Assembly: GCF_021021475.1 (NCBI RefSeq)
Contig: NZ_JAINWL010000001.1
Span: 372,001 to 436,000 of the forward strand
Direction of reading: 5' to 3'
Length of the DNA stretch: 64,000 nucleotides
From: Citromicrobium bathyomarinum
GTDB lineage: Bacteria > Pseudomonadota > Alphaproteobacteria > Sphingomonadales > Sphingomonadaceae
A program made the position numbers and the translations under genes. The notes below the pieces were generated by a model. That model saw only the letters and a program-made list of their open reading frames with translations, was not told the DNA's origin and ran no database searches. Below, piece after piece: positions 39,511 to 48,637 of this stretch; position 1 is the first letter of the stretch; every line of letters begins with the position of its first letter.

Positions 39511-40076
39511 CAGTCGTCAGCCTTTTCTTGTTGGTCTTCTTGTACTTCCTCGGCACCCGTGGTGTCGAGCGGTCTGGTCGCGGCGATCAGCTCGTCGGTG
39601 AGGACGAGCTGCGCCGAATGGATCTGGTCGCGCGGGAGTTCGACGTCGCCCGCCTTGCGGTCGGTGATGGTGACGATGTCGCCACCAATCCCCTTCAGGA
39701 TGCCGCGATAGTTGCGCTGGCCTTCATAGCCCTTGGCCATGGAAATCTTGGCCTCGTGCCCTGCCCAGTCGGAAAAGTCCTTGGTACGGGTCAGCGGGCG
39801 GTCGATCCCGGGCGAGCTGACTTCGAGGTGGTAGGCCCCTTCGATCAGCACGTCGCCCTGCTCTTCCAGCGCGTCGATCCTGGCAGAGACGGCGCGGCTC
39901 AGCGCGGCGCATTGTTCGATCACCAACTGCCCGGTCGCCGGGTCTTCCGCCATGATCTGCAGCGCCTGCGTGCCATCGCCGGCTTCGGACGGCATCATCT
40001 TCACGCGCACGAGTTCGAATCCCAGGGCCTGCGCCTCGGGCTCGATAATCTGTGTCAGTCGCGCGATATCTGCCAT
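39510..40076 (-). CDS. rimP: Ribosome maturation factor RimP
   Basis: 30S maturation factor, 188 residues. N-terminal alpha/beta domain (IIEPEAQALGFELVRVKMM) with the HLEVSSPGIDRPLTRTKDF signature, then a C-terminal Sm-like barrel (KISMAKGYEGQRNYRGILK). Start ATG 40076 (MADIARL) is where family similarity begins. First gene of the rimP-nusA-ylxR-infB operon; its promoter should lie in 40077-40259, where I see no clear consensus. Confidence 0.95.
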   Translation of the reverse strand: MADIARLTQIIEPEAQALGFELVRVKMMPSEAGDGTQALQIMAEDPATGQLVIEQCAALSRAVSARIDALEEQGDVLIEGAYHLEVSSPGIDRPLTRTKDFSDWAGHEAKISMAKGYEGQRNYRGILKGIGGDIVTITDRKAGDVELPRDQIHSAQLVLTDELIAATRPLDTTGAEEVQEDQQEKADD

Positions 40077-40259
40077 TCGGTCTCCGTTTCGTTTCCGGTC
40101 TGCATGGCCATGCGGCTTGGCGCCGGTGCCTTTCGGCCCGGCCCAACACGGTGCCAGCAATGTCGGGATGGCCGCTAGTTAGGCGCAGTTCGGGCAAAAT
40201 GCAACGCCGTTCGATGCTAATTTGCGGCTTGGTATGCACTACGGTGGAAAGACGCGCCG

Positions 40260-41732
40260 CTAGTCCCCGCCCCCGGGATAGGTCTTCAGGCTCGCGAAAT
40301 AGCGGATCAGCGCGGCATGCAACAGCGTATCTTCCGCCGCACCGCCCAGTTCGACACCTCTCGCCGGATCATCGCTCGCGCGGTGATAGTCGCTGCCCAT
40401 GAAGCTTTCGAAATCAGCCCGGTCGGCAAGCGCGCTGGAGACCAGCACGGCGGGCACGCCCTCGACCAGCAGCGCCCAGCCATCCTGCCGGGGCAGAAAG
40501 GCATCCTGCAGGTCCGAAGAAACAATCTCGCGCCCCTGCACGCGCGCGACCTCCGATATTCCGTAATCGAGCGCGGTCTTGCCAGCGCCGAGCACCACCA
40601 CCGGCGTCCCGCGCGGTGCGATCGCCATCGTGTCGAGGTTGAACGCCGCCGCGATCGTGGGCAGCGGAACCGGCGGATCGGCCACGAAAGCCTTCGCGCC
40701 GAGCAGGCCCAGCTCTTCCGAACTGGTGGCAAGGACGATCACGTCGCGGTCGAGCGGGCCGCCCTGCAGCGCGATCCGCACCGCCTCGATCATCACCGCA
40801 AGGCCGCTCGCATTGTCGACCGCGCCGTTGCACAGCCGATCGGTCGCATCGGGCGGCCCGCAATCATCGCCCAGATGATCCCAATGCGCCAGCAGCACCA
40901 CTGTGCCCGCGCCCGGAACCCGGCCCGGCAGGCGGCCGATCACGTTGGCGGTCTCGATCCGCTCGACCTTCTGCGCGATGCTCGCCTTCAGAATCGTGTC
41001 ATAGGCGATCAGGCCAAGGCCATCGGGATGCCGCTTCGCATTCGCGCCGATCGCGTCGCTCAGGCCGGCGCTTGCCTGCGGGGAGAGAAGCAGCACGGCA
41101 GGGCCGGAGGTATCGCTCCCCAGCCGCCAGCGCCCACGCGAGATCAGGCCGGCGGTCTTTTCATATTCCTCGGCCGTCTGCGTAGTGACGATAAGCGCCT
41201 TGGGCGCTGCAGCCTCGAATTTGGAGAACAATCGCGGAAGCTCGGCCGCAGGCACCCGCACTGCGCGATTGACCAGTGAGCGCGGCTGCAATTCTTCGGA
41301 GTCGGGATCGAGGCCCACGATCGGCACGTCGGCAAGGTTGGCATCGTCCCGGCCGGGATCGACCGCAATCAGCCCCTGCGAAAGCGACACGCTGCGCGAG
41401 CCCCGCGTGGCCGTAGCCGTGCTTGACCCCGCTTCTTCCGACGGCTGGCGGCGCACGAGGGTGAAATCCTGCGTCCAGTCGCCCTCGCCCGCACCAGGCT
41501 GCAAGCCGATTTCGGAATAGCGCTGGATCAGCCAGCGCTGCGTCTTCGCTTCGCCCTCGCTGCCGGGATAGCGGCCACCGAAATCATCGGCTGCCAGCGT
41601 GCCGATATCCTCCGCCAGCCGCTCCTCGACCATGTCGAGCGAAGGGCCGGTCTGCGGCGCGGGCACGGTGGCGCAGGCGGCGAGCGAAAGCGCCGCCGCA
41701 CCCACGGCGATGGTGCGCGAAAGGGCGATCAT
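40260..41732 (-). CDS. M28-family zinc peptidase lipoprotein
   Basis: Exported lipoprotein (lipobox LAAC near residue 20) of 490 residues with an M28 aminopeptidase catalytic domain in the C-terminal half. Metal ligands are seen in LLAHWDHLG, GAVDNASGLAV and SSEELGLLGAKAF, and the last His in GSDYHRASDD. A protease-associated-like insert lies between residues about 130 and 230. It probably trims peptides in the periplasm. It precedes the 3-hydroxybutyrate dehydrogenase end by 11 bases on the same strand, so the two may be co-transcribed. Confidence 0.92.
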   Translation of the reverse strand: MIALSRTIAVGAAALSLAACATVPAPQTGPSLDMVEERLAEDIGTLAADDFGGRYPGSEGEAKTQRWLIQRYSEIGLQPGAGEGDWTQDFTLVRRQPSEEAGSSTATATRGSRSVSLSQGLIAVDPGRDDANLADVPIVGLDPDSEELQPRSLVNRAVRVPAAELPRLFSKFEAAAPKALIVTTQTAEEYEKTAGLISRGRWRLGSDTSGPAVLLLSPQASAGLSDAIGANAKRHPDGLGLIAYDTILKASIAQKVERIETANVIGRLPGRVPGAGTVVLLAHWDHLGDDCGPPDATDRLCNGAVDNASGLAVMIEAVRIALQGGPLDRDVIVLATSSEELGLLGAKAFVADPPVPLPTIAAAFNLDTMAIAPRGTPVVVLGAGKTALDYGISEVARVQGREIVSSDLQDAFLPRQDGWALLVEGVPAVLVSSALADRADFESFMGSDYHRASDDPARGVELGGAAEDTLLHAALIRYFASLKTYPGGGD

Positions 41733-41743
41733 GATCTCATGGT

Positions 41744-42502
41744 CTAGTCAGCGGTCCAGCCGCCATCGACGCTCCAGTTCGCGCCGTTCACGTTGGCCAT
41801 CGAATCGCGGCACAGGAACACCGCCATCTCGCCGATATCTTCCGGCTGGACGAACTTCTTGGTCGGCTGCTTGGCCAGCAGCACTTCGTCGATCACTTCC
41901 TCGCGGCTCATCCCGCGCGCCTTCATCGTGTCGGGGATCTGGTTCTCGACCAGCGGCGTCCAGACATAGCCCGGGCTGATGCAGTTGACCGTGATTCCAC
42001 TGGTCGCGAGTTCCAGCGCGACCGTCTTGGTCAGCCCGGCAATCCCGTGCTTGGCCGCCACGTAAGCCGACTTGTAGGGCGAGGCGACCAGCGAATGCGC
42101 GCTGGCGGTGTTGATGATCCGTCCCCAGCCGCGTTCCTTCATGTGCGGCACTGCCAGGCGGATGGTGTGGAACGCCGCAGACAGGTTAAGGGCGATGATC
42201 TTGGCCCACTTGTCGACCGGGAATTCCTCGACCGGGCTGACATGCTGCATCCCTGCATTATTGACCAGAATGTCGACCCCGCCGGCCTGCGCCATCATCG
42301 CCTCGATCGCGGAAACATCGGTCAGGTCGCTGTCGAAATAGTCCGCCCCGCCCAGTTCCTTGCGCAGCTGCGCGATCTCGCTTTCGTCCCCGAAGCCGTT
42401 GAGGATCACCGCCGCGCCTTCTGCATGCAGCGCGCGTGCGACTGCCAGTCCGATGCCGGAGGTCGATCCGGTAATAAGAGCCTTCTTACCTTCGAGGAAC
42501 AT
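41744..42502 (-). CDS. bdhA: 3-Hydroxybutyrate dehydrogenase
   Basis: Short-chain dehydrogenase converting D-3-hydroxybutyrate to acetoacetate in polyhydroxybutyrate or ketone-body turnover. 252 residues. Cofactor loop TGSTSGIGLAVARAL, VNNAGMQHVSPVEEF, catalytic Ser and YxxxK in the stretch SAYVAAKHG, and the BDH-specific late region GYVWTPLVENQIPDTMK and LLAKQPTKKFVQPEDIG. Start ATG 42502 with AAAGG upstream. It is divergent from the zinc peptidase gene. Confidence 0.93.
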   Translation of the reverse strand: MFLEGKKALITGSTSGIGLAVARALHAEGAAVILNGFGDESEIAQLRKELGGADYFDSDLTDVSAIEAMMAQAGGVDILVNNAGMQHVSPVEEFPVDKWAKIIALNLSAAFHTIRLAVPHMKERGWGRIINTASAHSLVASPYKSAYVAAKHGIAGLTKTVALELATSGITVNCISPGYVWTPLVENQIPDTMKARGMSREEVIDEVLLAKQPTKKFVQPEDIGEMAVFLCRDSMANVNGANWSVDGGWTAD

Positions 42503-42636
42503 CGCTAGCCTTTCGTGTATTAAGCACTGCGTATGGAGCCAATCGCCGCCTGGGTGCCGTGGTTCCGCTGGCAGGCGCACATTGCAAGGGTTTTTCTTCG
42601 TAATGCGCGCGGGGAGAAGACAGGGGGACAAGCGCG

Positions 42637-43518
42637 ATGCGGCTCAATCCATTCAACACCGACAATATCGATGTGCGCGGCGGCGGTGGCAGCCGCTTCC
42701 CCGGTGGCGGTGCAGGTCAGCTGGGCTGCGGCACGATCATCATCGCCGGGATCGTCTCGCTGCTGTTCGGTACCGATCTCGGCCAGACAATCGCGGTTTT
42801 CGATAGCGTCGACCAGGCGACCAATGGTGGTCAGGTGGCCAATTCCCAAGGGAAGATGAGCGAGGAAGAGCTGTGTAGCAGCAGCCAGTACGCGACCGAG
42901 GCGTGCAACGCGCTGCAATCGCTCAATAAGACATGGGAGCCAGTCTTCGCGCAGGCGAATGTCGGTTTCGAACAACCGTTCCTCTATCTGTTCAGTGGCG
43001 GCGTGAATACCGAGGGGTGCGGCAGCGCAAGCTCTGCGGTCGGCCCGTTCTACTGCCCGGCGGATGGCGGCATCTATCTCGACACCGGCTTTTACGATGT
43101 GATGCAGCGCCAACTGGGTGCAGGCGGCGATTTCGCGCGGCTCTATGTGGTGGCGCACGAATACGGACATCATATCCAGAATCTGACCGGGCTCGCCGCG
43201 CAGGTGCGCAGTCTCCAGCAACGCTCCCCGCGCGACGCAAATGCGCTTCAGGTGCGTATGGAGCTGCAGGCCGATTGCTATGCCGGGGTGTGGGCGGGCA
43301 AGAACAGTGATCTTATCGAGCCGGGCGATTTCGAGGAAGGCATGGAAGCCGCCGCGGCGATCGGGGATGATGCCATTTCGGAACGCATGGGCGGCAGGGC
43401 CTCGCCCGAGAGCTTTACCCACGGTACCAGCGCCCAGCGCATGGAGGCATTGCGGCTCGGCATAAGAAGCGGCGATGATACGACCTGCGACCGCTATTTC
43501 GCGCCCGAGTCGTTCTAG
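42637..43518 (+). CDS. Neutral zinc metallopeptidase (YpfJ family)
   Basis: Membrane-anchored putative metallopeptidase of 293 residues. A Gly/Arg-rich start, one transmembrane segment (GCGTIIIAGIVSLLFG, residues about 30-45), then a catalytic domain with HEYGHH (His 174, Glu 175, His 178) and the downstream ELQADCYAGVWAG that supplies the third ligand. Pairs of cysteines (C80/C90, C128/C140) suggest disulfides outside the cytoplasm. Substrate unknown for the family. It is followed after 36 bases by the ClpP-like gene. Confidence 0.92.
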   Translation: MRLNPFNTDNIDVRGGGGSRFPGGGAGQLGCGTIIIAGIVSLLFGTDLGQTIAVFDSVDQATNGGQVANSQGKMSEEELCSSSQYATEACNALQSLNKTWEPVFAQANVGFEQPFLYLFSGGVNTEGCGSASSAVGPFYCPADGGIYLDTGFYDVMQRQLGAGGDFARLYVVAHEYGHHIQNLTGLAAQVRSLQQRSPRDANALQVRMELQADCYAGVWAGKNSDLIEPGDFEEGMEAAAAIGDDAISERMGGRASPESFTHGTSAQRMEALRLGIRSGDDTTCDRYFAPESF

Positions 43519-43554
43519 GCGCGATTCCGCCAAGGGGGGCAGGCCGACAACGCC

Positions 43555-45303
43555 ATGGACTTCATCCGTAACCTCATCACGCTGATCCAGCGGCTCCAGA
43601 CGATCGTGCGCGACGGGCAGAAGCGCGGCGACCTTCCCGGCATGGCGATGGCTCTGGTGCGCGAGGTGACCGGCAATGGCGGCGAAGAGGAAGGCGAGGC
43701 GAGCGGGCCTGCGATCTATCAGGGCAAGCGCGCACAGGCCGATCAGGGCACGCCCGAAAGGGCCTCTCGCGCGACCGCCCGCAACCGCGCGGCGCGTGAT
43801 ACCGACCTGCCCGAACCGGCGGTCTATCGCAGGCCCGAAGGCAGCAGCGATACGCCCGATTTCGAGCCTGCCCGGGCCCCCGCGCGCAATGCGGGCGAGG
43901 CCGAAGAGCAGTTCCCCGAGCCTGCCGCCGCGCCGCTGCAAAAGGAAGACTACGACTACCAGCCCGCCTCCGCCCCGCCCGAAGACACCACGATCGAGCC
44001 GAAATACGAACCGGCCCGCGCCTCCGCCCCGGAGCCTGAACCCGAGCCCGAGCCCGAGGAGTCGATGGAGGTAAGCGCCGCCTCCGTCACGTGGGACGAC
44101 GATTCCCAGCCCGCCCCAACTCCGCCCGTGCCTGCATCGGAGCCGCAGGAGACCGTGCCACCCGAACCGTTGGAGGCCTCCGCCGCGCCCGTTCCGGCAG
44201 AAGCGAAAGAGGCCAGCGCGACGAAAGCCGGCGACGACGACGAGTGGTTCGACCTCGACGAATGGCAGGGCACAGCGCTGAAGGTCGCGGGTGTCGGGGC
44301 CGCCGCCGCCGCGACCGCAGCGGGCGCGATTGCGATCAAGGACCGTTTCTTCGACCGCGACGACGAGGAAGGTGGCGATAAGGACGGCAGCGAGGAAGAC
44401 CGGCCTGAGGCTGCCGCGAGCCGCTCCGCTATCCCACTTCCGTCAGGCGATGAACCGCTGGTGCGGGACGCGCCTGACGCCGACACAGAGCAGCGCTCCG
44501 AGGATGAGGGCGACGGTGACAGCGACGGCGCCGAAAATGACGGTCGCAAATGGGCGGCCGCTGCCGCCGTTGCCGCTCCTGCCGTCGCCGCCGTGCTTCC
44601 CAAGGCGTCCGGCGAGGAGGAAACGCAGGAGGAAGAACCCTCCACTTCCGAAAGCGAGCGACCCTCGCCCCCTCCCCCCGAGCCGCAGCCGGAACATCGC
44701 CAGCAGGTCGAGATCATTCCTGCCGACCCGCGCAATCCGGCAACCAAGCCCGCCTCCCAGTCGCTCGCCAGCCCCGGCATCCGCCTCTACGGCACGATGG
44801 ACGCCGCGATGTATGCCGAGTTCAGCGAGATGCTCTCCGAACAGGCACCGGGCGGGCCGATCGTGATCGCGTTGACCACGATGGACGGCGACCCCGAAAT
44901 CGCCCGCAGCATGGCCGAGGATATCCGCCTGCTGCGCGATCGCGGGCGGCGCGAGATCATCTTTCTTGGCAAGACCGCGGTCTATTCTGCAGGCGTGCTG
45001 TTCATGGCCGCCTTTCCCGTCGGCCAGCGCTACCTCACCCGCGCGACCAAGCTGCTGATTACCGAGAACAAGCGCGCGCAGCCGATCCAGCTGGCGGGCG
45101 GATCGCTGCGCAGCGTGGCCAGCCAGCTGGAACATGCCCGGCGCGAGATCCAGCGCGAGATCGATCAGGAAGACGACGATTTCCGCGCGATCTCCGAAGG
45201 GTCCAATGTCAGCGTGCAGGAACTGCGCGAAAAGGCGCCGGGCGACTGGTACATCACCGCCAGCGAAGCCAAGGCCATGGGCCTGATCGCCGAAGTCGTC
45301 TGA
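43555..45303 (+). CDS. ClpP-fold domain protein with long acidic disordered region
   Basis: 582-residue protein I cannot assign to a named family. Residues 1-40 are helical ([20 protein letters not shown]). Residues about 45-408 are low-complexity, Glu/Asp/Pro/Ala-rich and presumably disordered, broken by one hydrophobic stretch ([18 protein letters not shown], about 245-262). Residues 409-582 look like the ClpP/crotonase fold: [53 protein letters not shown] (Ser 478 at the ClpP nucleophile position) and a C-terminal [17 protein letters not shown]. At the ClpP His position the sequence is LLITENKR, with no His, so protease activity is doubtful. It is probably in an operon with the zinc peptidase. 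Confidence 0.75.
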   Translation: MDFIRNLITLIQRLQTIVRDGQKRGDLPGMAMALVREVTGNGGEEEGEASGPAIYQGKRAQADQGTPERASRATARNRAARDTDLPEPAVYRRPEGSSDTPDFEPARAPARNAGEAEEQFPEPAAAPLQKEDYDYQPASAPPEDTTIEPKYEPARASAPEPEPEPEPEESMEVSAASVTWDDDSQPAPTPPVPASEPQETVPPEPLEASAAPVPAEAKEASATKAGDDDEWFDLDEWQGTALKVAGVGAAAAATAAGAIAIKDRFFDRDDEEGGDKDGSEEDRPEAAASRSAIPLPSGDEPLVRDAPDADTEQRSEDEGDGDSDGAENDGRKWAAAAAVAAPAVAAVLPKASGEEETQEEEPSTSESERPSPPPPEPQPEHRQQVEIIPADPRNPATKPASQSLASPGIRLYGTMDAAMYAEFSEMLSEQAPGGPIVIALTTMDGDPEIARSMAEDIRLLRDRGRREIIFLGKTAVYSAGVLFMAAFPVGQRYLTRATKLLITENKRAQPIQLAGGSLRSVASQLEHARREIQREIDQEDDDFRAISEGSNVSVQELREKAPGDWYITASEAKAMGLIAEVV

Positions 45304-45382
45304 GCATCGGCTGTCCCGGCGCAAAGCAAATCTACGCAGGCGCAGGTTTGAATTTCGCTGCCCCGCCGCCATCTTGGGTTGC

Positions 45383-46381
45383 ATGACAAAACTCTCCCTG
45401 CTCGACCTCCTCCACGTCACCGAAGGTGGCGATGTCCGCCGCTCGCTCGCCAATGCCGTCGACATGGCGCGCCATGCCGAAGCGCTGGGGTTCGAGCGAT
45501 ACTGGTGCGCAGAGCATCACGGGATGGAAGGGATCGCCAGCGCGGCGACATCGGTGGTGATCGGCCATGTCGCCGCGGGGACCGAGAAGATCCGCGTCGG
45601 CGCGGGCGGGATCATGCTGCCCAATCATTCCCCGCTGGTGATCGCCGAGCAGTTCGGCACGCTGGACGCGCTGTACCCGGGCCGCATCGATCTGGGGCTC
45701 GGCCGCGCGCCGGGCAGCGACCAGCGGGTTGCCGCTGCGCTGCGCCGCAATCTGGACAGCAATCCCGATGCCTTCCCGCGCGACGTGGTCGAGCTGCAAA
45801 GCTATTTCGCCGATGACGGGCGCACCGGGATCAGGGCCACGCCGGGTGCCGGTGCCGATGTGCAGCTCCATATCCTCGGCTCCAGCCTGTTCGGCGCGCA
45901 GGTCGCGGCGATGCTGGGCCTGCCCTACGCCTTCGCCAGCCACTTCGCCCCGCAGGCGCTGGATGACGCGCTGAAGATATATCGCGACCGGTTCGAGCCT
46001 TCCGCTGTGCTGAGCGAGCCCTATGCGATCTGCGGCTACAACGTCTTCGCCGCGGATACCGAGGAAGAAGCGCAGCTGCTCGCCAGTTCAATGCAGCAGA
46101 GCTTCGTGAGGCTGCGGACCGGCCAGCCGGGCAAGCTGCCGCCGCCCGTCGAAGGCTATCGCGAAAACCTGCCGCCGCAGCTTTCGGGTATGCTGGACGG
46201 CGTCCTCTCGGCCACTGCGATCGGTACGCGCGATCAGGTGCGCGAGCAGATGAATGCCTTCGTCGAGCGCACCCAGGCCGACGAGCTTATCATCGCCGGG
46301 TCGATCTACGACCACGAGGCGCGCAAGCGCAGCCTGGCCCTGGCCGCAGAAGCCTTTGCGGGCGAACCCGCAGCCGCCTGA
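45383..46381 (+). CDS. LLM-class flavin-dependent oxidoreductase
   Basis: Luciferase-like (TIM-barrel) FMN/F420-type oxidoreductase, 332 residues, of the MsnO8/YhbW-like subgroup. Pattern: [79 protein letters not shown] (split across strands), and a C-terminal [13 protein letters not shown] with [14 protein letters not shown]. Start ATG 45383. Substrate unknown. Ends just before a strong terminator shared with the convergent M56 gene. Confidence 0.93.
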   Translation: MTKLSLLDLLHVTEGGDVRRSLANAVDMARHAEALGFERYWCAEHHGMEGIASAATSVVIGHVAAGTEKIRVGAGGIMLPNHSPLVIAEQFGTLDALYPGRIDLGLGRAPGSDQRVAAALRRNLDSNPDAFPRDVVELQSYFADDGRTGIRATPGAGADVQLHILGSSLFGAQVAAMLGLPYAFASHFAPQALDDALKIYRDRFEPSAVLSEPYAICGYNVFAADTEEEAQLLASSMQQSFVRLRTGQPGKLPPPVEGYRENLPPQLSGMLDGVLSATAIGTRDQVREQMNAFVERTQADELIIAGSIYDHEARKRSLALAAEAFAGEPAAA

Positions 46382-46386
46382 CCCCG

Positions 46387-46430
46387 AAAAAAGAGGGCGG
46401 CGCACGTCTGGGGGAAACGTGCACCGCCCT
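46387..46430 (-). terminator. Strong terminator between LLM oxidoreductase and M56 genes
   Basis: AGGGCGG and GCACGT (46394-46407) pair with ACGTGC and CCGCCCT (46417-46430), with one mismatch. On the - strand it is followed by six U after a CU. It mainly ends M56 transcription and may also block + readthrough. Confidence 0.88.
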
Positions 46431-46450
46431 TACTGATGCTGCTCCCAGCG

Positions 46451-48139
46451 TCAGTTTGTCCTGCCGACCTCGCGCATCGCCTCATCGAGCGCGCGCAGCG
46501 CCTCGGTCCGCTCTCGCCGCGACAGATCGCGATCGCTCTCGATCTCGCGGCGGGCGCTGGCAATCGCGTCTTTTGCGCTCGCCATCATGGCGGTGCGACA
46601 GAACACCATCACCTTCTTGCCATCGGGACCGATACGCTCGGTCACCGCCTGGTCGCTCCCGTCGCAAGCGAAGGTGAATTCGGGCATCTCGGCAGCGGCC
46701 TGGGCGAGCGCGAGGCGAGTCTCGCGCTCGATCATGCCGCTCTCGCCAAGGCTCCGGCGCATCTCATCCAGTTGCTTGCGCAGGTCGCCATTTTCTCCGA
46801 GCCGCTTGCGCAGAAGCTCCATCTCGCTCCGCAGCTCGCGCTGCATGCGGTCGGTATCGACCCTTGCATCGCGCAGGCTGTCGAGCCCGGCTTCGATCTT
46901 GGCCCGCTCCTCTGGCGTCGCGGGGCGACCATTGACGGTGTAGGTGGTCCGCTTGGTGCGCTTGCCAGAGTCGTCGGTCGTCACCTTGCGTTCGACGCGG
47001 ACCACACGCTCTGCGTCATCGCCATCGTCTCCGTCAGATAGCACGAAGACAGCGGGCGCTTCCGGTGCGGCGGGTGCCTCCGGCGCGGCAGGCGCATCCG
47101 GCGCAGCCGGAGCCACGGGGGCGAGCGGTGCCACCGACGCTACCGGGGCGAGCGGTGCCGCAGGAACCTCGGGCACGCCCAGCGCCTCTGCATAGGAAAT
47201 CGATGCGGTCAGCGGCACGGCGGCGAGCGCACCGATCATCAGCGTGCGTGCGGCAATCCGCCGACGCGGGGAAATATCGGACATGGTCAGGCTCCTCAGA
47301 CGGTGGATAATCGATTTGTCCCCCAGCACCGGGCACGCCATCGGCGCGGCCAGCGCCAGGCTGGCGCGCCTGTCGCTGCGGGTCGCGAAGGACGCGATCG
47401 TGGTTGCGTAGGCTTCGCGCCGGCGCGCATCGCAGCGGGCGACGACACGGGCATCGCATGCCGCTTCCTGATCGCGCCGCATCGCACGCCAGCCGACCCA
47501 GCCGAGCGGGTTGAACCAGTGCAGCGCGAACAGCGGCTGGACCAGCGCGTTGACCAGCAGGTCATGTGCGCGGTGGTGCGCCAGCTCGTGCTCCAGCGCG
47601 AGATCGCGGCGGGTCTTCTCGGTATTGGCCATGAAGCCTTCGGGCAGCGCGATCACCTTGTCGAACACGCCGAACGCGACCGGCGATGCGGTGGCAGGCG
47701 ATTCGATCAGCCGCACGCTGCCGCGCGTGCCGACGCCGATGCTCGCCCGCAGAAGCTGGCGGCGCATGGCGAAATAGAGCGTGTAGCGGCGGATCAGGAA
47801 GACCAGCACACCGGTCAGCCACACCACCATCCCGATCAGCGCCCAGTCGGTGGCAGGCTCGCTCGCCACCATGGGTTGCAGCAGCAGCGCGCCACCCCCG
47901 GTTTCGGCGAGCGTGTGCTCTCCTATTGGCAGAAGAACCGCCGTCGGTTCCGGACCCATCGATGCCGGCAGCACAATCGGCGGAAGGACCAGCCGCGCGA
48001 CCGGCAGCGCCCACAGCGCGTAGGCGGCGTGCGCCCCAAAATGACGCGACACGGGACGGCGCAGCACCAGCACCACGGCGACGAGCGCGCCGGTCCACAG
48101 CAGCGTGTCGAAGGCGAAGCCTTGCAGGTCGATGCTCAT
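46451..48139 (-). CDS. M56-family (BlaR1-like) membrane metallopeptidase
   Basis: Integral-membrane antirepressor-type protease, 562 residues. Three N-terminal transmembrane segments, then the cytosolic zinc domain with EHELAHHRAHD, a following HWFNPLGW and a fourth segment near residue 290 (TLMIGALAAVPLTASISYA). Instead of the penicillin-binding sensor of BlaR1, the extracytoplasmic part has an Ala-Pro repeat linker and a charged coiled-coil-rich region (about 350-562). The signal sensed is therefore not obviously a beta-lactam. Its ATG overlaps the blaI-type gene stop (ATGA), so they are a coupled regulator/protease pair. Confidence 0.92.
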   Translation of the reverse strand: MSIDLQGFAFDTLLWTGALVAVVLVLRRPVSRHFGAHAAYALWALPVARLVLPPIVLPASMGPEPTAVLLPIGEHTLAETGGGALLLQPMVASEPATDWALIGMVVWLTGVLVFLIRRYTLYFAMRRQLLRASIGVGTRGSVRLIESPATASPVAFGVFDKVIALPEGFMANTEKTRRDLALEHELAHHRAHDLLVNALVQPLFALHWFNPLGWVGWRAMRRDQEAACDARVVARCDARRREAYATTIASFATRSDRRASLALAAPMACPVLGDKSIIHRLRSLTMSDISPRRRIAARTLMIGALAAVPLTASISYAEALGVPEVPAAPLAPVASVAPLAPVAPAAPDAPAAPEAPAAPEAPAVFVLSDGDDGDDAERVVRVERKVTTDDSGKRTKRTTYTVNGRPATPEERAKIEAGLDSLRDARVDTDRMQRELRSEMELLRKRLGENGDLRKQLDEMRRSLGESGMIERETRLALAQAAAEMPEFTFACDGSDQAVTERIGPDGKKVMVFCRTAMMASAKDAIASARREIESDRDLSRRERTEALRALDEAMREVGRTN

Positions 48140-48525
48140 TTGCGCATCTCCTTCAGCAGGCGTTCGATCTCGCCGAGATCCTCGTCGGTCAGAGCCTCGC
48201 TTTCGGCGAGATGCGCGAACAGGGAGGCCGCGCGTCCGCCGAACAGCCGGTCGACCAGCCGCCGGGATTCTCCGCCGACATAATCCGCACGCTCGATCAG
48301 CGGGGTGTAGAGAAACCGGCGTCCATCGGGCTCGGTCGCCAGAGCGCCCTTGCTTACCAGACGGGACAGCAGCGTCTTGACCGTGGGCATGGACCAGCCG
48401 CGCGCTTCGCAGACCTGATCGCACACATCCGTCGCGCTGACCGGATGGCGATCCCAGATCACCTCCATGATCGCGTGCTCAGCCTCGCTGATGCGTTCGC
48501 CCTTGCCGTCTTTCGAATCGGACAT
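48136..48525 (-). CDS. BlaI/MecI/CopY-family repressor
   Basis: Winged-helix repressor of 129 residues: ISEAEHAIMEVIWDRHPVSATDV at the start, the recognition region MPTVKTLLSRLVSKGAL, then RRFLYTPLI and a C-terminal dimerisation helix. In the family, cleavage by the partner M56 protease relieves repression. The partner gene follows with a 4-base overlap. Targets are unknown; two beta-lactamase genes lie 5 and 10 kb away but are not adjacent. Confidence 0.94.
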   Translation of the reverse strand: MSDSKDGKGERISEAEHAIMEVIWDRHPVSATDVCDQVCEARGWSMPTVKTLLSRLVSKGALATEPDGRRFLYTPLIERADYVGGESRRLVDRLFGGRAASLFAHLAESEALTDEDLGEIERLLKEMRK

Positions 48526-48637
48526 CGACCGTCTCCCTCCTCATCCGTCTACACCTGTAGCCATAACGACTACGGATGTAAACATGAGCGGTGGATGAAC
48601 GGTTCGTGAGGCGCTTTGCCCTCGCCCGGACAAGCGA

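Noticed and set aside
44000-44700. Acidic repeats of the ClpP-like protein as a calcium-binding RTX-type array
   Set aside because: No GGxGxDxxx spacing; the region is irregular Glu/Asp/Pro/Ala-rich and better described as disordered.
47040-47190. Ala-Pro tandem coding repeats of the M56 gene as a CRISPR or intergenic repeat array
   Set aside because: They are in-frame codon repeats of irregular length within a clear coding region.
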